Source of the DNA: Bacteroidota bacterium | GTDB lineage: Bacteria > Bacteroidota > Bacteroidia > Cytophagales > Cyclobacteriaceae | Reading direction: 5' to 3' | Assembly: GCA_023412765.1 (NCBI GenBank) | Contig: JAEZBX010000062.1 | Location: forward strand, 42,251 to 106,250 | Length of the DNA stretch: 64,000 nt | Shown: positions 43,368-53,431 of the stretch, one piece after another | Position numbering within the stretch: position 1 is the stretch's first letter | Layout: each line of letters opens with the position of its first letter | Notes under the pieces: generated by a model | What the model was told of the DNA's origin: nothing | The model's input: the letters and a program-made list of their open reading frames with translations, nothing else | Databases searched by the model: none | Position numbers and translations under genes: made by a program

Positions 43368-44333
43368 ATGCATGAGCCCGAATTTTCTGTGGTCATTCCT
43401 GTCTACAACCGACCGCAAGAGGTGGAAGAAATTCTATCAAGTTTAACTGCACAGAGCTTTAAGGATTTCGAGGTGATCATTGTGGAGGATGGCTCCGACC
43501 GTCGTTGCGATGACGTCGTGAGTGCATTTAGTAACAAACTGCGAATTGAATATTATTTCAAACCTAACACAGGGCCGGGCCCAAGCCGGAACTTTGGATT
43601 TTCACATGCCAACGGCAGATATTTCGTAGTTTTTGATTCCGATTGTATCCTGCCACCGGAGTACCTGCAGATTGTCAAAGATTCTCTTACAGAAAATAAT
43701 TGGGATGCATGGGGCGGACCAGACAAAGCGCATACCGATTTCACTCTTAACCAACGTGCCATGGCTTATACCATGTCTTCCTTCTTTACAACGGGTGGTA
43801 TACGCGGCGGAAAAAAACACATAGGATGGTTCCAGCCAAGAAGTTTCAATATGGGCCTTTCTAGAAAAGTATTTGAAGCAACCGGCGGGTTCAAGTTTGA
43901 CCGGTACGCTGAAGACATTGAGTTCAGTATTCGGATGAAACAAGCTGGCTTCAAAGTAGGTCTCATTCCTGACGCTTTCGTCTACCATAAACGACGCATC
44001 AGCTTTCGGCAGTTTTACAACCAGGTCTATAACTTTGGAAGGGGACGCGCGATGATTGGACAAGTATATCCCGAAGAAGTAAAACTCACGCACTGGTTTC
44101 CTACCCTGTTTTTGACCGGTATTGTCGCATTACTTTTGATACCCTTTGTCAGCCCACCGCTTTTTGCTATCGGCATTGCAGGTCTCACCTTTTACCTGGC
44201 AGCAATTTTCGTCGACTCCCTGTTGGTAAACCGAAATTTGATGGTCGCCATACTCTCTATTCCTGCCTCGTTTTGCCAGTTGTTCGGCTATGGCATGGGA
44301 TTCTTGGCTCAAAAACTGCGCGGCAACGGATAG
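43368..44333 (+). CDS. Family 2 glycosyltransferase
   Basis: A 321-residue GT-A enzyme starting MHEPEFSVVIPVYNRPQEVE, with EDGSDRR (40-46), metal motif DSD (90-92), and an acceptor-site motif YAEDIEFSIRMKQAGF. Two hydrophobic segments close the chain (about 245-275 and 280-300). The donor is not predictable. It lies 50 bases after the polyprenyl glycosyltransferase on the same strand and probably works in the same cell-surface glycan pathway. Confidence 0.88.
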   Translation: MHEPEFSVVIPVYNRPQEVEEILSSLTAQSFKDFEVIIVEDGSDRRCDDVVSAFSNKLRIEYYFKPNTGPGPSRNFGFSHANGRYFVVFDSDCILPPEYLQIVKDSLTENNWDAWGGPDKAHTDFTLNQRAMAYTMSSFFTTGGIRGGKKHIGWFQPRSFNMGLSRKVFEATGGFKFDRYAEDIEFSIRMKQAGFKVGLIPDAFVYHKRRISFRQFYNQVYNFGRGRAMIGQVYPEEVKLTHWFPTLFLTGIVALLLIPFVSPPLFAIGIAGLTFYLAAIFVDSLLVNRNLMVAILSIPASFCQLFGYGMGFLAQKLRGNG

Positions 44334-44690
44334 CGATCAATTATTTGCGTCGTTTCTTACATTATTAGAATCTATTCAAATATATTGGGAAAACCATTAT
44401 CGATCTCGCCATGGGCATTTCCCTTTAGGTCAAATCTGGGTCATCAAAAGAACAGAAATGACGGGAAAACTTGCGCTGGTTAGGACTTCGTCGGCAGTGT
44501 ACAAAGGGATCAACGTTTTATAGATATTTTCGAGTGGAGCCTCGCTGGAAGCCTCAAGAGAGGCTTTCGGCTTTTTGTAATAGATTTTGTAGCGACAATG
44601 GGCGTGTAGAGTAACCGTTAGGAGATGTTGTCCATTGTTGCACATCAAAGTATAACAATTCAAAAAGCAGACTAGTATTCTTTAGATCAC
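44334..44690. other. Intergenic region of 357 bases
   Basis: No supported gene. A terminator-like hairpin lies at 44549-44576. The rest holds no recognised RNA or promoter. An open frame here that overlaps the glycosyltransferase end is not protein-like. Confidence 0.45.
44549..44576 (+). terminator. Terminator-like hairpin
   Basis: AAGCCTC and GAGGCTT pair around AAGA, followed by TCGGCTTTTT. It is a plausible intrinsic terminator for the glycosyltransferase transcript, though 215 bases after the stop codon. Confidence 0.6.
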
Positions 44691-45722
44691 ATGGAGAAGG
44701 GATCAAATATTTCTCAAAGAAACCTTAGCCCAAAAGTGTTTTTCATCCTTGGCTGGCTTTTGCTGATGCTCATGGCATTGTGTTGGTCGGTGGATGATTC
44801 TATCGTTTTGATTTTGGGTTGCAGTGCAGCGTATTTCATTTTTCTAGGATTCTATTCGATGCCACGCACAAGCCGCCCTGGCAAGTGGAACAAAAGTGAA
44901 GGTTGGGATGGTCACACATCGACTGCAAATTTTGGCGATATTCTGAAAAATCTATTTTCAAGAATCGGAAATCAGAGTGCTACCACAGCAAAAGGGTTCA
45001 CAGTGCCAAAGGCTGATCAAAAAAGGCGTCGGGTTGCTCCATTAATATTCATGGCAATTTTTGTGAGTTTTTTCATTTTCATTATTGGGATCATTTTGAG
45101 TTCTCCTGACTATGAGAGCGACTGGGGTGACTTTTACAACCGTGCAGAGACCCAATTTGTGCAAGGCGATTATGACTCGGCATATATAAACTACAGACGT
45201 GCCTGGAAATCAGATGAAACAAATGCAGAAGCAATGGTTGGTTATGCTAACATACTAGCGATTCGCAATCAGCAAGATTCCGCAGCCGTGATGTATGATA
45301 AGGCGTTCGAAGTAAATCCCGAATACCTGGGCGCTATTTATTCGAAAGGAGCCATGTATTATAATTTGGAACGGTATGGGGAATGCATTGCGGCAATGGA
45401 TCCGTTGTTGCGCGAAAACCCAGACTATTACGATGGAATGCTACTAATCGGCGATTGCTACTATTCTTTAAAACAGTTTGACGATGCTTTGGTATGGTAC
45501 GAAAATGCTTACGAGAATGGTGGCTCGCGTGGCAGTGCACTGTGCCATATAATGGCTTATATATATGATACAAAAGGAGATTATAGCAAGGCCATTTCCT
45601 TCTATCAGGAGGCGCTGCAATACGACAGTTCCATTGTTAGTATTTACAAACGTCTTGGTGAATTAATACCAAACGAAGACGGAAATTTTTATCGCACACA
45701 AGCGGTGAAACTGGAACAGTAA
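44691..45722 (+). CDS. Membrane-anchored TPR protein
   Basis: A 343-residue protein with two N-terminal hydrophobic helices (about 15-33 and 38-55), a soluble linker, a third helix (about 116-136), and a C-terminal domain of about five tetratricopeptide repeats (about 145-330), with typical units such as AMVGYANILAIRNQQDSAAVMYDKAFEVNP (positions about 177-206). TPR domains mediate protein binding, so it is likely a scaffold at the membrane. It converges with the DUF4249 operon. Confidence 0.85.
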   Translation: MEKGSNISQRNLSPKVFFILGWLLLMLMALCWSVDDSIVLILGCSAAYFIFLGFYSMPRTSRPGKWNKSEGWDGHTSTANFGDILKNLFSRIGNQSATTAKGFTVPKADQKRRRVAPLIFMAIFVSFFIFIIGIILSSPDYESDWGDFYNRAETQFVQGDYDSAYINYRRAWKSDETNAEAMVGYANILAIRNQQDSAAVMYDKAFEVNPEYLGAIYSKGAMYYNLERYGECIAAMDPLLRENPDYYDGMLLIGDCYYSLKQFDDALVWYENAYENGGSRGSALCHIMAYIYDTKGDYSKAISFYQEALQYDSSIVSIYKRLGELIPNEDGNFYRTQAVKLEQ

Positions 45723-45845
45723 CCCGACGACCACATTCAATAGTTTCTACCTACGTTTTCATTCTAAGGATCCCAACTCGCTTGGCCTTACTGCTGGGTG
45801 GTGAGACTTGTCCCACTAATTGCCTACACGCAAACTTCCTCACCA

Positions 45846-46976
45846 TTACCAGAAATCAGGCCGCACATTTACACCACCCTCGTCCCTGCAATCCATACAA
45901 TTTCTGTCAGGTGCTGTGGTGTACCCCAGGATGGCAGGCGATCCATAGGAATTGATCAATATGATATCGGGTGTTTGTTTAAGCTCAGCCAGGGTTACGG
46001 TGTCAATAGGACAATTGTACCTCGGCAGCTCAATTAGGTCGGGAGGAAGATCCGTAAGTCGGATGAAAATTCTCTTTTCAGTTATTTCACCGCCACTGAA
46101 ATAACCGAGCACTGGTTCATCTGCATTCTCCGAATGCAAATTTCCTAAAACCTGTGCCGGCATTGGGTCAAATAATCCACCTAAACTCTCGGTTGATTTT
46201 TTTAATTGGGAATAAAATTCGAAAGCCTCTTTGGATATTGCTCGTTGCTTTACCAGCATGCTATACCTTTGAGAAAGCCTAAGTGAAGGAACTGGAATGG
46301 AAAGCAATCTAAACTCCCTGATAACATCAGCTGATAATTGAACGGTTGATCCCACGAGAATTTCATTTGAATTTTCAGAGAGCCAGCAATGATAAAGATT
46401 TTCTTCAATAGGAAATACAACTCCACCCTTGATTCGAAATGCGGTTGGAAAGTTTGAAATATACTCCCATGTCTCTTCAAATGTCCACTGATAGTAGTGG
46501 GTATTATTTGAGTTATCATGCGTATTAACAAAAATATCAATACCATGATGTTGTATACCACGTTTCCAGTTTATGCTATCAATCGCCGGCGGCCGCGTGA
46601 GCTGAATAAAATCGGAGAAATAATTTTTACCGTTTCGGGTAACAATAACCACCCGGTATTTTTCAGAAAAAGAAAATGGTTCACCTGAGATAAAATAGCC
46701 GCCGGGTTCATTTTCGTTTAGGCTGAAAGTGTTACCCTTATCATCTTCAATCGCAACTATCGCATTGGTTTCTGGAACCCCCGCACTGTTTTGATTCAGC
46801 GCTGTTGCCTTGCTCAAACGAACCTGAGCCGAATTGTCAGAAGCGTTGATAAATCCATCTACCACAAGCAGATCTACAAGTTCTTCAATAGCCGGAGGGT
46901 TATAGGGTTCAACACAACTGAAAAGGATTGTGATGAAATAGAGGATGATATTCGCGATAGATATCCTTTTCTTCAC
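45846..46976 (-). CDS. DUF4249 lipoprotein (second copy)
   Basis: A 376-residue lipoprotein: the signal peptide ends ITILFSC, cysteine at residue 21, followed by VEPYNPP. The N-terminal signature LVDLLVVDGFINASDNSAQVRLSKA and the C-terminal CMDCRDEGGVNVRPDFW (with a CxxC pair) match DUF4249, a family coded next to TonB receptors in Bacteroidota. It is clearly paralogous to the DUF4249 gene at 49498, with shared blocks such as KKSTESLGGLFDPMPAQVLGN. It is the last gene of the five-gene operon 54166 to 45846; DUF4249 proteins probably help the receptor at the cell surface, in the manner of SusD (inference). Confidence 0.88.
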   Translation of the reverse strand: MKKRISIANIILYFITILFSCVEPYNPPAIEELVDLLVVDGFINASDNSAQVRLSKATALNQNSAGVPETNAIVAIEDDKGNTFSLNENEPGGYFISGEPFSFSEKYRVVIVTRNGKNYFSDFIQLTRPPAIDSINWKRGIQHHGIDIFVNTHDNSNNTHYYQWTFEETWEYISNFPTAFRIKGGVVFPIEENLYHCWLSENSNEILVGSTVQLSADVIREFRLLSIPVPSLRLSQRYSMLVKQRAISKEAFEFYSQLKKSTESLGGLFDPMPAQVLGNLHSENADEPVLGYFSGGEITEKRIFIRLTDLPPDLIELPRYNCPIDTVTLAELKQTPDIILINSYGSPAILGYTTAPDRNCMDCRDEGGVNVRPDFW

Positions 46977-47043
46977 GCCGGGCTTTGATTTGCATTGATT
47001 ATCGTCTTCCTAGTCACAGTAAGATTTGTTCGATGCCTCGATA

Positions 47044-49476
47044 TTAATTATTGAATTGCTTAACCGAAATCGTACCTACCTTGCTGCCGGAATATCCGTT
47101 GTTGCTTAGGCCTTCTACAACGATAGTGAAATTTCCCGTAAGGTCTGAAGTAAAAAATTCTAATTGCTGCTTACCATCTGCATCCAAAGTAACTTTTGGA
47201 TTCCAGTACAACAAATGCCTGCGATCTGGTCGGCGCGACTCCCGTTGCTTTTGGGTTTCATACTGAGGTGAGTAAAATACGCGCTGCCGTTGTAAACCTT
47301 CATAGTTCAGGGAAAGACTTTTTTGATCTGGGGTAAAACCCGCCAGATCGCCTGTATAGGTCGAATAACTCACTAATCCTGGGAAATGAAGCGGACCGAG
47401 GTAATAACGGCCGGTGAATACTTCAAGTTTTTTCACTTTCAACGGATCGAAAGCCATTATTCGATCCACGTCAAAAATGGGCATGCCATCGAGGAGGACA
47501 AGAGGATCATCCTGAAAAAGTGTTTTTCGGACATTGTTCAAAACAAGGAAATGAAATCCATCCCGTCTTTTTCTAACCATCACAGCGGAAACATATTCGC
47601 GCATCACTTCCTCCATAACCGTGAATCGGGTGTAGTCATCGAGTAAATACGTTTGATCGGCCTTTCCATAAAATGCCGAACTATCCGCAACTGCGTCTGA
47701 AAAATTAATGAAGCGGTCGCCATAATAAATATCCTGAACCTGCATGGCTACGCTGCGCCTCAGCAAATGGTTTGCAACTTCCGGTTTCAGGTCAAGTTCA
47801 GGTAGCCTGGTAGTTGTGTACTCTTCACTAAAGGGATTGGCTATCTTTATTTGGTATGTACTATCCTGACTGGTATTGGTTTGAACGATAACTTTCTTTG
47901 CTCCGAAGAAATCCTTCATTTCGAATTGAACTTCACCATTAGCTTTGCTGCGGGCGGTATACAGTTGAATTATTTTTGAGGGTGAACTCAGATAGGTTCC
48001 AATCCCGGGCGCCGGCTGACCCTTGTCGTCGAGAACAGTACCACGTATGAGGTGACCGCGATATTCCGGAAGAAATTTTATTGGTTGACTTTTCCCGCCT
48101 AGGATGTCCGTCCATTGGAACCGACGCCAGCCATGGGTCAACATCAAATTGTCAATAGCCGGCGGAACCTCCGGGCTACTGGCGTCGGCATAGAAAGCCG
48201 GTGATTCCACTGTACCCTTTAGGTCGGAGGCCAGCCACAGGTAATTGAAAATATTACCCGAAAGATCGTTCTGCAATGAATCAGACTTAACGACGGCTAT
48301 GGACAATCCCGCCCCGGAATAAACCGTGCTATCGTTACCCGACGAAATATTTATTGAAACTTTGCGCCTCAATCCATACTCACTTTGACTGGCCTGGATG
48401 TCAAGGTTAAGTTTCTTGGTGACGGGCTTAAAGAATAATCTTTCACAGATGGGATTCAGGTATTGATCGAAAAGCGTGATGTGAGAAATTCCTTCACTCA
48501 TTTTCTGCTTGTCCACCAGGATACTCGTTTTTCCACCTGCCCATTGGTGTACTCCAGACATTGCAATTACCTGCCGTGCATGAACAAAATAATAAACAGT
48601 ACTGGGTTGATTCAAAGAGCTCCTGACGTGAATAGCAATGGAACTTGAAGTGCTGTCTCTTACTTCCATAACATAGCCTTGCGATTTCGGAGCAGGAAGG
48701 GTGAAACTCTGCGACTGACCCGAGGGACTTATGATAACGGCACGATAAGAATCACCTGTTTGCGGCGTAAATACAAAGTTACCGATACCAAATTTATGAG
48801 ATGTAAATGATTCAATTGTATCGTTTTGGGCATTCAAAACCACCCCAGACAAATCAAGTCCTTTTCCTTTGGAGTCCGTGATTTGAAAACCGACTTTGCT
48901 GCGAAGGCCTGAAACCAACTCGCCACCTTCGGGAAAGAATTGCGCATGAATTTGTTGTTCTTCTGGCGTCGGCGGTTTCTTCTCATCCAACCTCCGAAAG
49001 GTATTTACAATGTTTATCGTTTTGTAGAAATATAATTCAGGATCAAAATTTTTCATCCATTGCGTATAAGCACGCAAGTGATAGTTTCCAGTGTTGATCG
49101 TAGCAGGCAGAAACAATGCGCCGTTTCCATGACCGTTCTTCAATGAAATTTTTGTCTGAAGCACCGGCCGGTTATCCTTGTCAAGAATTTCCACATAGCC
49201 TACTTTGCTGATATTCTCTGGGCGGTGAAGAACGCCATCGACGTAGTACATTGCGAACCAGAGTGTCTCACCGGTTAAATACAAATCCTGGTCTGTGTGG
49301 ACGTATAATTTTTCCGTTGGATGTTTGATTCTGTAGCGATCAAATCTCTTCTTGAGCGTATCAAGTGGCGCTTGTTGTCCAAAAGATCCTTGATACATGA
49401 TCACCATGGACATGGCAATTAAGAAGAACTTGTAGCTAGATGGTGATGATGTCGTTTTATTTTTCAAAATCAACAT
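47044..49476 (-). CDS. MG2-like exported protein with a TonB plug-like domain
   Basis: An 810-residue protein with a signal peptide ending near SFGQ. Next comes an alpha-2-macroglobulin MG2-like domain (about 50-165): EKLYVHTDQDLYLTGETLWF, a motif seen in many Bacteroidota proteins of this type. Strand-rich Ig-like regions follow, then a TonB-receptor plug-like part (about 665-735) with PLVLLDGMPIFDVDRI and KKLEVFTGRYYLGPL. It has no beta barrel of its own. It lies between two DUF4249 genes in the receptor operon and may be a surface or periplasmic partner that shares the plug architecture. The function is unknown. Confidence 0.82.
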   Translation of the reverse strand: MLILKNKTTSSPSSYKFFLIAMSMVIMYQGSFGQQAPLDTLKKRFDRYRIKHPTEKLYVHTDQDLYLTGETLWFAMYYVDGVLHRPENISKVGYVEILDKDNRPVLQTKISLKNGHGNGALFLPATINTGNYHLRAYTQWMKNFDPELYFYKTINIVNTFRRLDEKKPPTPEEQQIHAQFFPEGGELVSGLRSKVGFQITDSKGKGLDLSGVVLNAQNDTIESFTSHKFGIGNFVFTPQTGDSYRAVIISPSGQSQSFTLPAPKSQGYVMEVRDSTSSSIAIHVRSSLNQPSTVYYFVHARQVIAMSGVHQWAGGKTSILVDKQKMSEGISHITLFDQYLNPICERLFFKPVTKKLNLDIQASQSEYGLRRKVSINISSGNDSTVYSGAGLSIAVVKSDSLQNDLSGNIFNYLWLASDLKGTVESPAFYADASSPEVPPAIDNLMLTHGWRRFQWTDILGGKSQPIKFLPEYRGHLIRGTVLDDKGQPAPGIGTYLSSPSKIIQLYTARSKANGEVQFEMKDFFGAKKVIVQTNTSQDSTYQIKIANPFSEEYTTTRLPELDLKPEVANHLLRRSVAMQVQDIYYGDRFINFSDAVADSSAFYGKADQTYLLDDYTRFTVMEEVMREYVSAVMVRKRRDGFHFLVLNNVRKTLFQDDPLVLLDGMPIFDVDRIMAFDPLKVKKLEVFTGRYYLGPLHFPGLVSYSTYTGDLAGFTPDQKSLSLNYEGLQRQRVFYSPQYETQKQRESRRPDRRHLLYWNPKVTLDADGKQQLEFFTSDLTGNFTIVVEGLSNNGYSGSKVGTISVKQFNN

Positions 49477-49497
49477 TGTTCATTAACGTGAGCTTTA

Positions 49498-50646
49498 CTA
49501 ATCAAAGAAATCCGGTTTTACGATAGAACCACCGTCGTCCCGGCAATCCATACAATTCTTACCCAAGGCTCTGTAATATCCTTCGACAAACGGTTGTCCG
49601 TAAGAACCTATTAGATAGGTGTCAGCTGAATTCCTCACATCCATAAGAGGAATCGAGTCGATAGCGCAGGGCGTAACAGGGGGTAATCTCTGCTCAGGAG
49701 GCAAATCTCTCAGACGTATAAAAATTCTTTGAGAAGGAACCTCCCCTCCGCTGAAATAGCCCAGCACCGGCTCACTTGAATCGCTTGCGCTGTACATGTT
49801 TCCCAACACTTGAGATGGCATCGGATCAAAAAGGCCACCCAGGCTCTCAGTAGATTTCTTCAACTGCGTCCAGAATTCATACGCCTCTTTTGTAAGTGAT
49901 CGCTGTTGCACGAGAATACTATATCGAACTGAGACTTTCTGGGAACGAACAGGAATAAAGGTGAGGGGAAATTCACTGATTCGGTTGCTTGCCAGCAGCG
50001 TTGTAGAACCGATGAGTATCTCAGATGAAGGTTTTGATATCCAACAACGACCTAAGGGCAAATCCTGGAATTGCACCGAACCACCAACAATCTTATAATT
50101 GGTACCATATCTTGAAGTATATTCCCAGGTCTCATCATATGTCCATTGAAAATATTTGGCTTGCCCACTATCATCGTGGGTATTTACAAATATGTTAATG
50201 CCTTCACTTTGAGTGCTGGGTTTGAAGCTGATGCTGTCAATTGGCGGGCACGATGTGAGACTAATGAATTGAGAATAATATCTTTTGCTATCGTTCCTCA
50301 GAATGGAGATTCGGTACTTCAAGTCGGGCGTTGTTTGAATAGCCGATAAGGAATAATATCCGTTGCCGTCGGCGTTGAGGGTTTGGATAAATCCATTTTC
50401 GTCCTCCACCTCGACAATTGCATTTACTCCGATGTTTTCATTGGAGGTGGATGACAATGGCACTGCTTTCGTCAATCTAACGGTCGCGATATTGTCAGAG
50501 CTGTTAATAAATCCATCTACCACAAGTAAATCGATGTTGTCCGATATTTCTGGAGGATTGTATGGCTCGAGGCATCCGGTCACCACGATCAGCAGAGCTG
50601 CATAAACCCTGGTGTTGAAATATCCTATCACGTTTCGATGCTTCAT
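49498..50646 (-). CDS. DUF4249 lipoprotein (first copy)
   Basis: A 382-residue lipoprotein with signal MKHRNVIGYFNTRVYAALLI ending in VVTGC, then LEPYNPPEISDN. The DUF4249 blocks DLLVVDGFINSSDN and CMDCRDDGGSIVKPDF are present. The ATG at 50646 is used because it starts a proper lipoprotein signal and lies 19 bases after the TonB receptor stop codon; a longer frame would overlap the receptor. It pairs with the receptor immediately upstream, as DUF4249 genes usually do. Confidence 0.88.
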   Translation of the reverse strand: MKHRNVIGYFNTRVYAALLIVVTGCLEPYNPPEISDNIDLLVVDGFINSSDNIATVRLTKAVPLSSTSNENIGVNAIVEVEDENGFIQTLNADGNGYYSLSAIQTTPDLKYRISILRNDSKRYYSQFISLTSCPPIDSISFKPSTQSEGINIFVNTHDDSGQAKYFQWTYDETWEYTSRYGTNYKIVGGSVQFQDLPLGRCWISKPSSEILIGSTTLLASNRISEFPLTFIPVRSQKVSVRYSILVQQRSLTKEAYEFWTQLKKSTESLGGLFDPMPSQVLGNMYSASDSSEPVLGYFSGGEVPSQRIFIRLRDLPPEQRLPPVTPCAIDSIPLMDVRNSADTYLIGSYGQPFVEGYYRALGKNCMDCRDDGGSIVKPDFFD

Positions 50647-50665
50647 CTCTTTCCAGTCTGCACAA

Positions 50666-53428
50666 TTAGAATCTAAAATTATAGGTGATCGTAGGGATGG
50701 GCCTGCCAAATATTGAAAGCTTATAGCCGCTTATTTTATTATCCTTCGAAGTGAAGTAAATCGAATACGCATTTTGACGTCCTGTCAGATTATAGATTGC
50801 AAGCGTCCACGAACTATGAGCGAGTTTCTTGATCTTGTGGTTACCTTCAAGATTGATCGATGCGTCGATTCTGAAATAATCAGGAATTCTGAACTGGTTG
50901 CGTTCGGAATAATACAGTCTTGGATTTCCGCCCAGGTCGTATTTTGCCAACGGGAGGGTTATTGGTCGGCCGGTGCTGTAAGTCATATTCAGCGAAAAAT
51001 TAAAACGACGGCTAAACTTGTAATTGCCAATAAAGTTTACAGCATGCGGCTTGTCATAGCTGCTCGGATAATATTTTCCATTGTTTACTGTTTCCGCGGA
51101 ATGGGGACTATTCGTTTTTAAAAGCGACCTTGAGTAAGTATAACTAATCCATCCGTTTACCTTCCCCGCTGATTTCTTTAACAGCACCTCAATGCCATAG
51201 GCTTTTCCTTCTGCATTGATTACATCGGTTTCAACTTGTTCATTTAGCAACAGCACAGCAGAATTTTTGAAGTCTACCGAGTTCATCATTGTCTTGTAAT
51301 ATCCTTCGATAGAAAATTCAAAAAGATTTCCCTTCAGATTCTTATAGAATCCAATAGAATATTGATCGCCGAACTGTGGGCGAATGTAAGAATCGCTTAG
51401 CTTCCAAATATCCGTAGGGGCAATGGCAGTTGTGTTGGAAAGCATTTGTATATACTGCCGCATCCTGTTATAACTGAATTTGATAGAAGCACTTCGGGAA
51501 AGTGAATAACGAATAGATAGTCTCGGCTCAAGTCCCTGATGTGTAGCAATGGTTTTGCCGGAGCCATATCGAATGGTATCCTGCGTCGATTGCTCTTCCC
51601 GAGGTTCGTTTGGAGCGTACGTGAATACATCTCTGGGCCCCAGGAATTGATAATACGAATACCGTATTCCCGCGTAAAGCGAAATATTTTGTGATAGATC
51701 AAAATTGTCGCCGACATAGATTGAGCTCTCAAGCGCTTGTTCATCCTGAAGTTGTGTTGGGACTATCAGCGATTCAGGGCCAACAGGCTGCATGTTGCCT
51801 GGATTCAACTTATAGTAGATTGTTCCAAGTCCGAAATTCACAGTGTGTTTTTGATTCGGAAAATAGCTGACGTCGATCTTGGCATTAGTTTGTTGGATCG
51901 AAAACTTCATTTTGAATGCTTCTACTGGATTGATGTCACTCGAAACCGAATAGCCGTAGTTGCTGTAGCCGCTCGTGAAGACACCGTACAACTTGTTATT
52001 TATTACATGTTTCCATTTCAGTGAAATATTTCGATCGCTATACCGATAGAGCGTGTCACTGTTGAGCTTAAACCTGTCGTTGCTCATATAAGCCGACAGG
52101 TACAGATTATTCTTATCATTGATCTTATGACTGATGTGAGCATTCAAATCATAGAACGATGCTTCACTTTTTCTAAATGCATCGGAATTTAATCGACCCA
52201 ATATCCAATCGGAATATGTTGACCGGCCACCAATCAGAAATGAAGATTTTTCTTTTATGATTGGACCTTCAAAGGATAGTCTTCCGGTTACGGGACTGAT
52301 ACCACCCGATCCCGCAAATTTCTTGAGATTGCCTTCCCGCGACGTAACATCAAGAACCGACGAAAGCCGGCCCCCATACTCTGCGTTGATACCGCTTTTG
52401 AACAACTCTACGTTGTTGAGCACGTCAGGATTGAAGGTTGAAAAGAAACCAAAAAGATGAGAGGGATTATAAATGGTTGCATCGTTGAACAAGATCAGGT
52501 TCTGGTTCGTTGCACCGCCCCGAACGTTTAGCCCTACCGTTCCCTCTCCTACGGTTTGGACCCCTGGAAGAGTCAGCACTACTTTCATGATATCGGTTTC
52601 TCCTAACACGAGCGGCATCTGCTTCATGGTTTTTATATCCAGTTTTTCGACGCCCATCTGGATACTGCTAACACGGACATCGCGTTCTGATTGAACTACA
52701 ACCTCCTTTAACGGTATTACATCTTCGTCCAGTTCTATATTTAATTTTCCATCGGAGTAAAGCATGATCTGGCGCTCCGTGCTTTTCATTCCAATGCTTT
52801 TGATCTTCAATTCGTGTCTTCCCTTGGGAAGTGTGACGGTGAAATATCCAAATTGGTCAGTTGCAACCCCAATCATCGGATTTTCGATGTATACAGCGGC
52901 ACCAATCACGGGTGATCCGTTCGCAGCGTCCCTTACATATCCTGCGAGCGAAGCACTGCCCTGGAGGTTGCTGGTCTTAATCCCAATGGAATACAGTTTT
53001 GTTTCTGCTAATTTTCTTTCCTTTTCGCGCTTTTCGTAAAGTGAATAATCAAACGCAACGGAAGGTGTACCGGTTGGCTTCTCGCCGGTACCGAAGAAAT
53101 CATCCGGCAACGCAGACAAAATTTCTCGCTCCATGGTGACATAAATATTTTTTTCAGCGTCAATCGAATATTTGAGATCCGTTCCGGCAAAGACTTGATT
53201 CAACAATTGCTCAATAGGCAGACTCTGAGCTGATGCAGTTACTAACAGGCTGTCCGTTGATAACGGATCGAAGTAGAATCGATAACCGGTTTTTTCTTCA
53301 ATCTCCTCGACGAATTTCTGAAAAGGTACCCCGTTAAAGGTTCCGTTTACGCGTACTTGTTGGCTAAAGGAAAAGTTAGAATTGAGGAGCAGACAAATAA
53401 TAACTAACAGGCGGTAGTATTTTCCCAT
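50666..53428 (-). CDS. TonB-dependent receptor with STN and carboxypeptidase-like domains
   Basis: A 920-residue outer-membrane receptor. Domains in order: signal peptide (about 1-23), secretin/TonB short N-terminal (STN) domain (about 28-100, FQKFVEEIEEKTGYRFYFDP), a carboxypeptidase-D-like regulatory domain (about 165-245, GYVRDAANGSPVIGAAVYIE), a plug (about 255-380, GVQTVGEGTVGLNVRGGATN), and a 22-strand barrel ending in a terminal Phe (TITYNFRF). The STN domain is usual in receptors that signal through an anti-sigma factor, but no FecR/ECF pair is adjacent. The ligand is unknown. The gene follows an unknown exported protein by three bases and precedes DUF4249. Confidence 0.92.
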   Translation of the reverse strand: MGKYYRLLVIICLLLNSNFSFSQQVRVNGTFNGVPFQKFVEEIEEKTGYRFYFDPLSTDSLLVTASAQSLPIEQLLNQVFAGTDLKYSIDAEKNIYVTMEREILSALPDDFFGTGEKPTGTPSVAFDYSLYEKREKERKLAETKLYSIGIKTSNLQGSASLAGYVRDAANGSPVIGAAVYIENPMIGVATDQFGYFTVTLPKGRHELKIKSIGMKSTERQIMLYSDGKLNIELDEDVIPLKEVVVQSERDVRVSSIQMGVEKLDIKTMKQMPLVLGETDIMKVVLTLPGVQTVGEGTVGLNVRGGATNQNLILFNDATIYNPSHLFGFFSTFNPDVLNNVELFKSGINAEYGGRLSSVLDVTSREGNLKKFAGSGGISPVTGRLSFEGPIIKEKSSFLIGGRSTYSDWILGRLNSDAFRKSEASFYDLNAHISHKINDKNNLYLSAYMSNDRFKLNSDTLYRYSDRNISLKWKHVINNKLYGVFTSGYSNYGYSVSSDINPVEAFKMKFSIQQTNAKIDVSYFPNQKHTVNFGLGTIYYKLNPGNMQPVGPESLIVPTQLQDEQALESSIYVGDNFDLSQNISLYAGIRYSYYQFLGPRDVFTYAPNEPREEQSTQDTIRYGSGKTIATHQGLEPRLSIRYSLSRSASIKFSYNRMRQYIQMLSNTTAIAPTDIWKLSDSYIRPQFGDQYSIGFYKNLKGNLFEFSIEGYYKTMMNSVDFKNSAVLLLNEQVETDVINAEGKAYGIEVLLKKSAGKVNGWISYTYSRSLLKTNSPHSAETVNNGKYYPSSYDKPHAVNFIGNYKFSRRFNFSLNMTYSTGRPITLPLAKYDLGGNPRLYYSERNQFRIPDYFRIDASINLEGNHKIKKLAHSSWTLAIYNLTGRQNAYSIYFTSKDNKISGYKLSIFGRPIPTITYNFRF

Positions 53429-53431
53429 AGG

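Noticed and set aside
44290..44523. A 77-codon rightward frame overlapping the end of a glycosyltransferase
   Set aside because: Out of frame with the enzyme, with no start signal and no recognisable domain.
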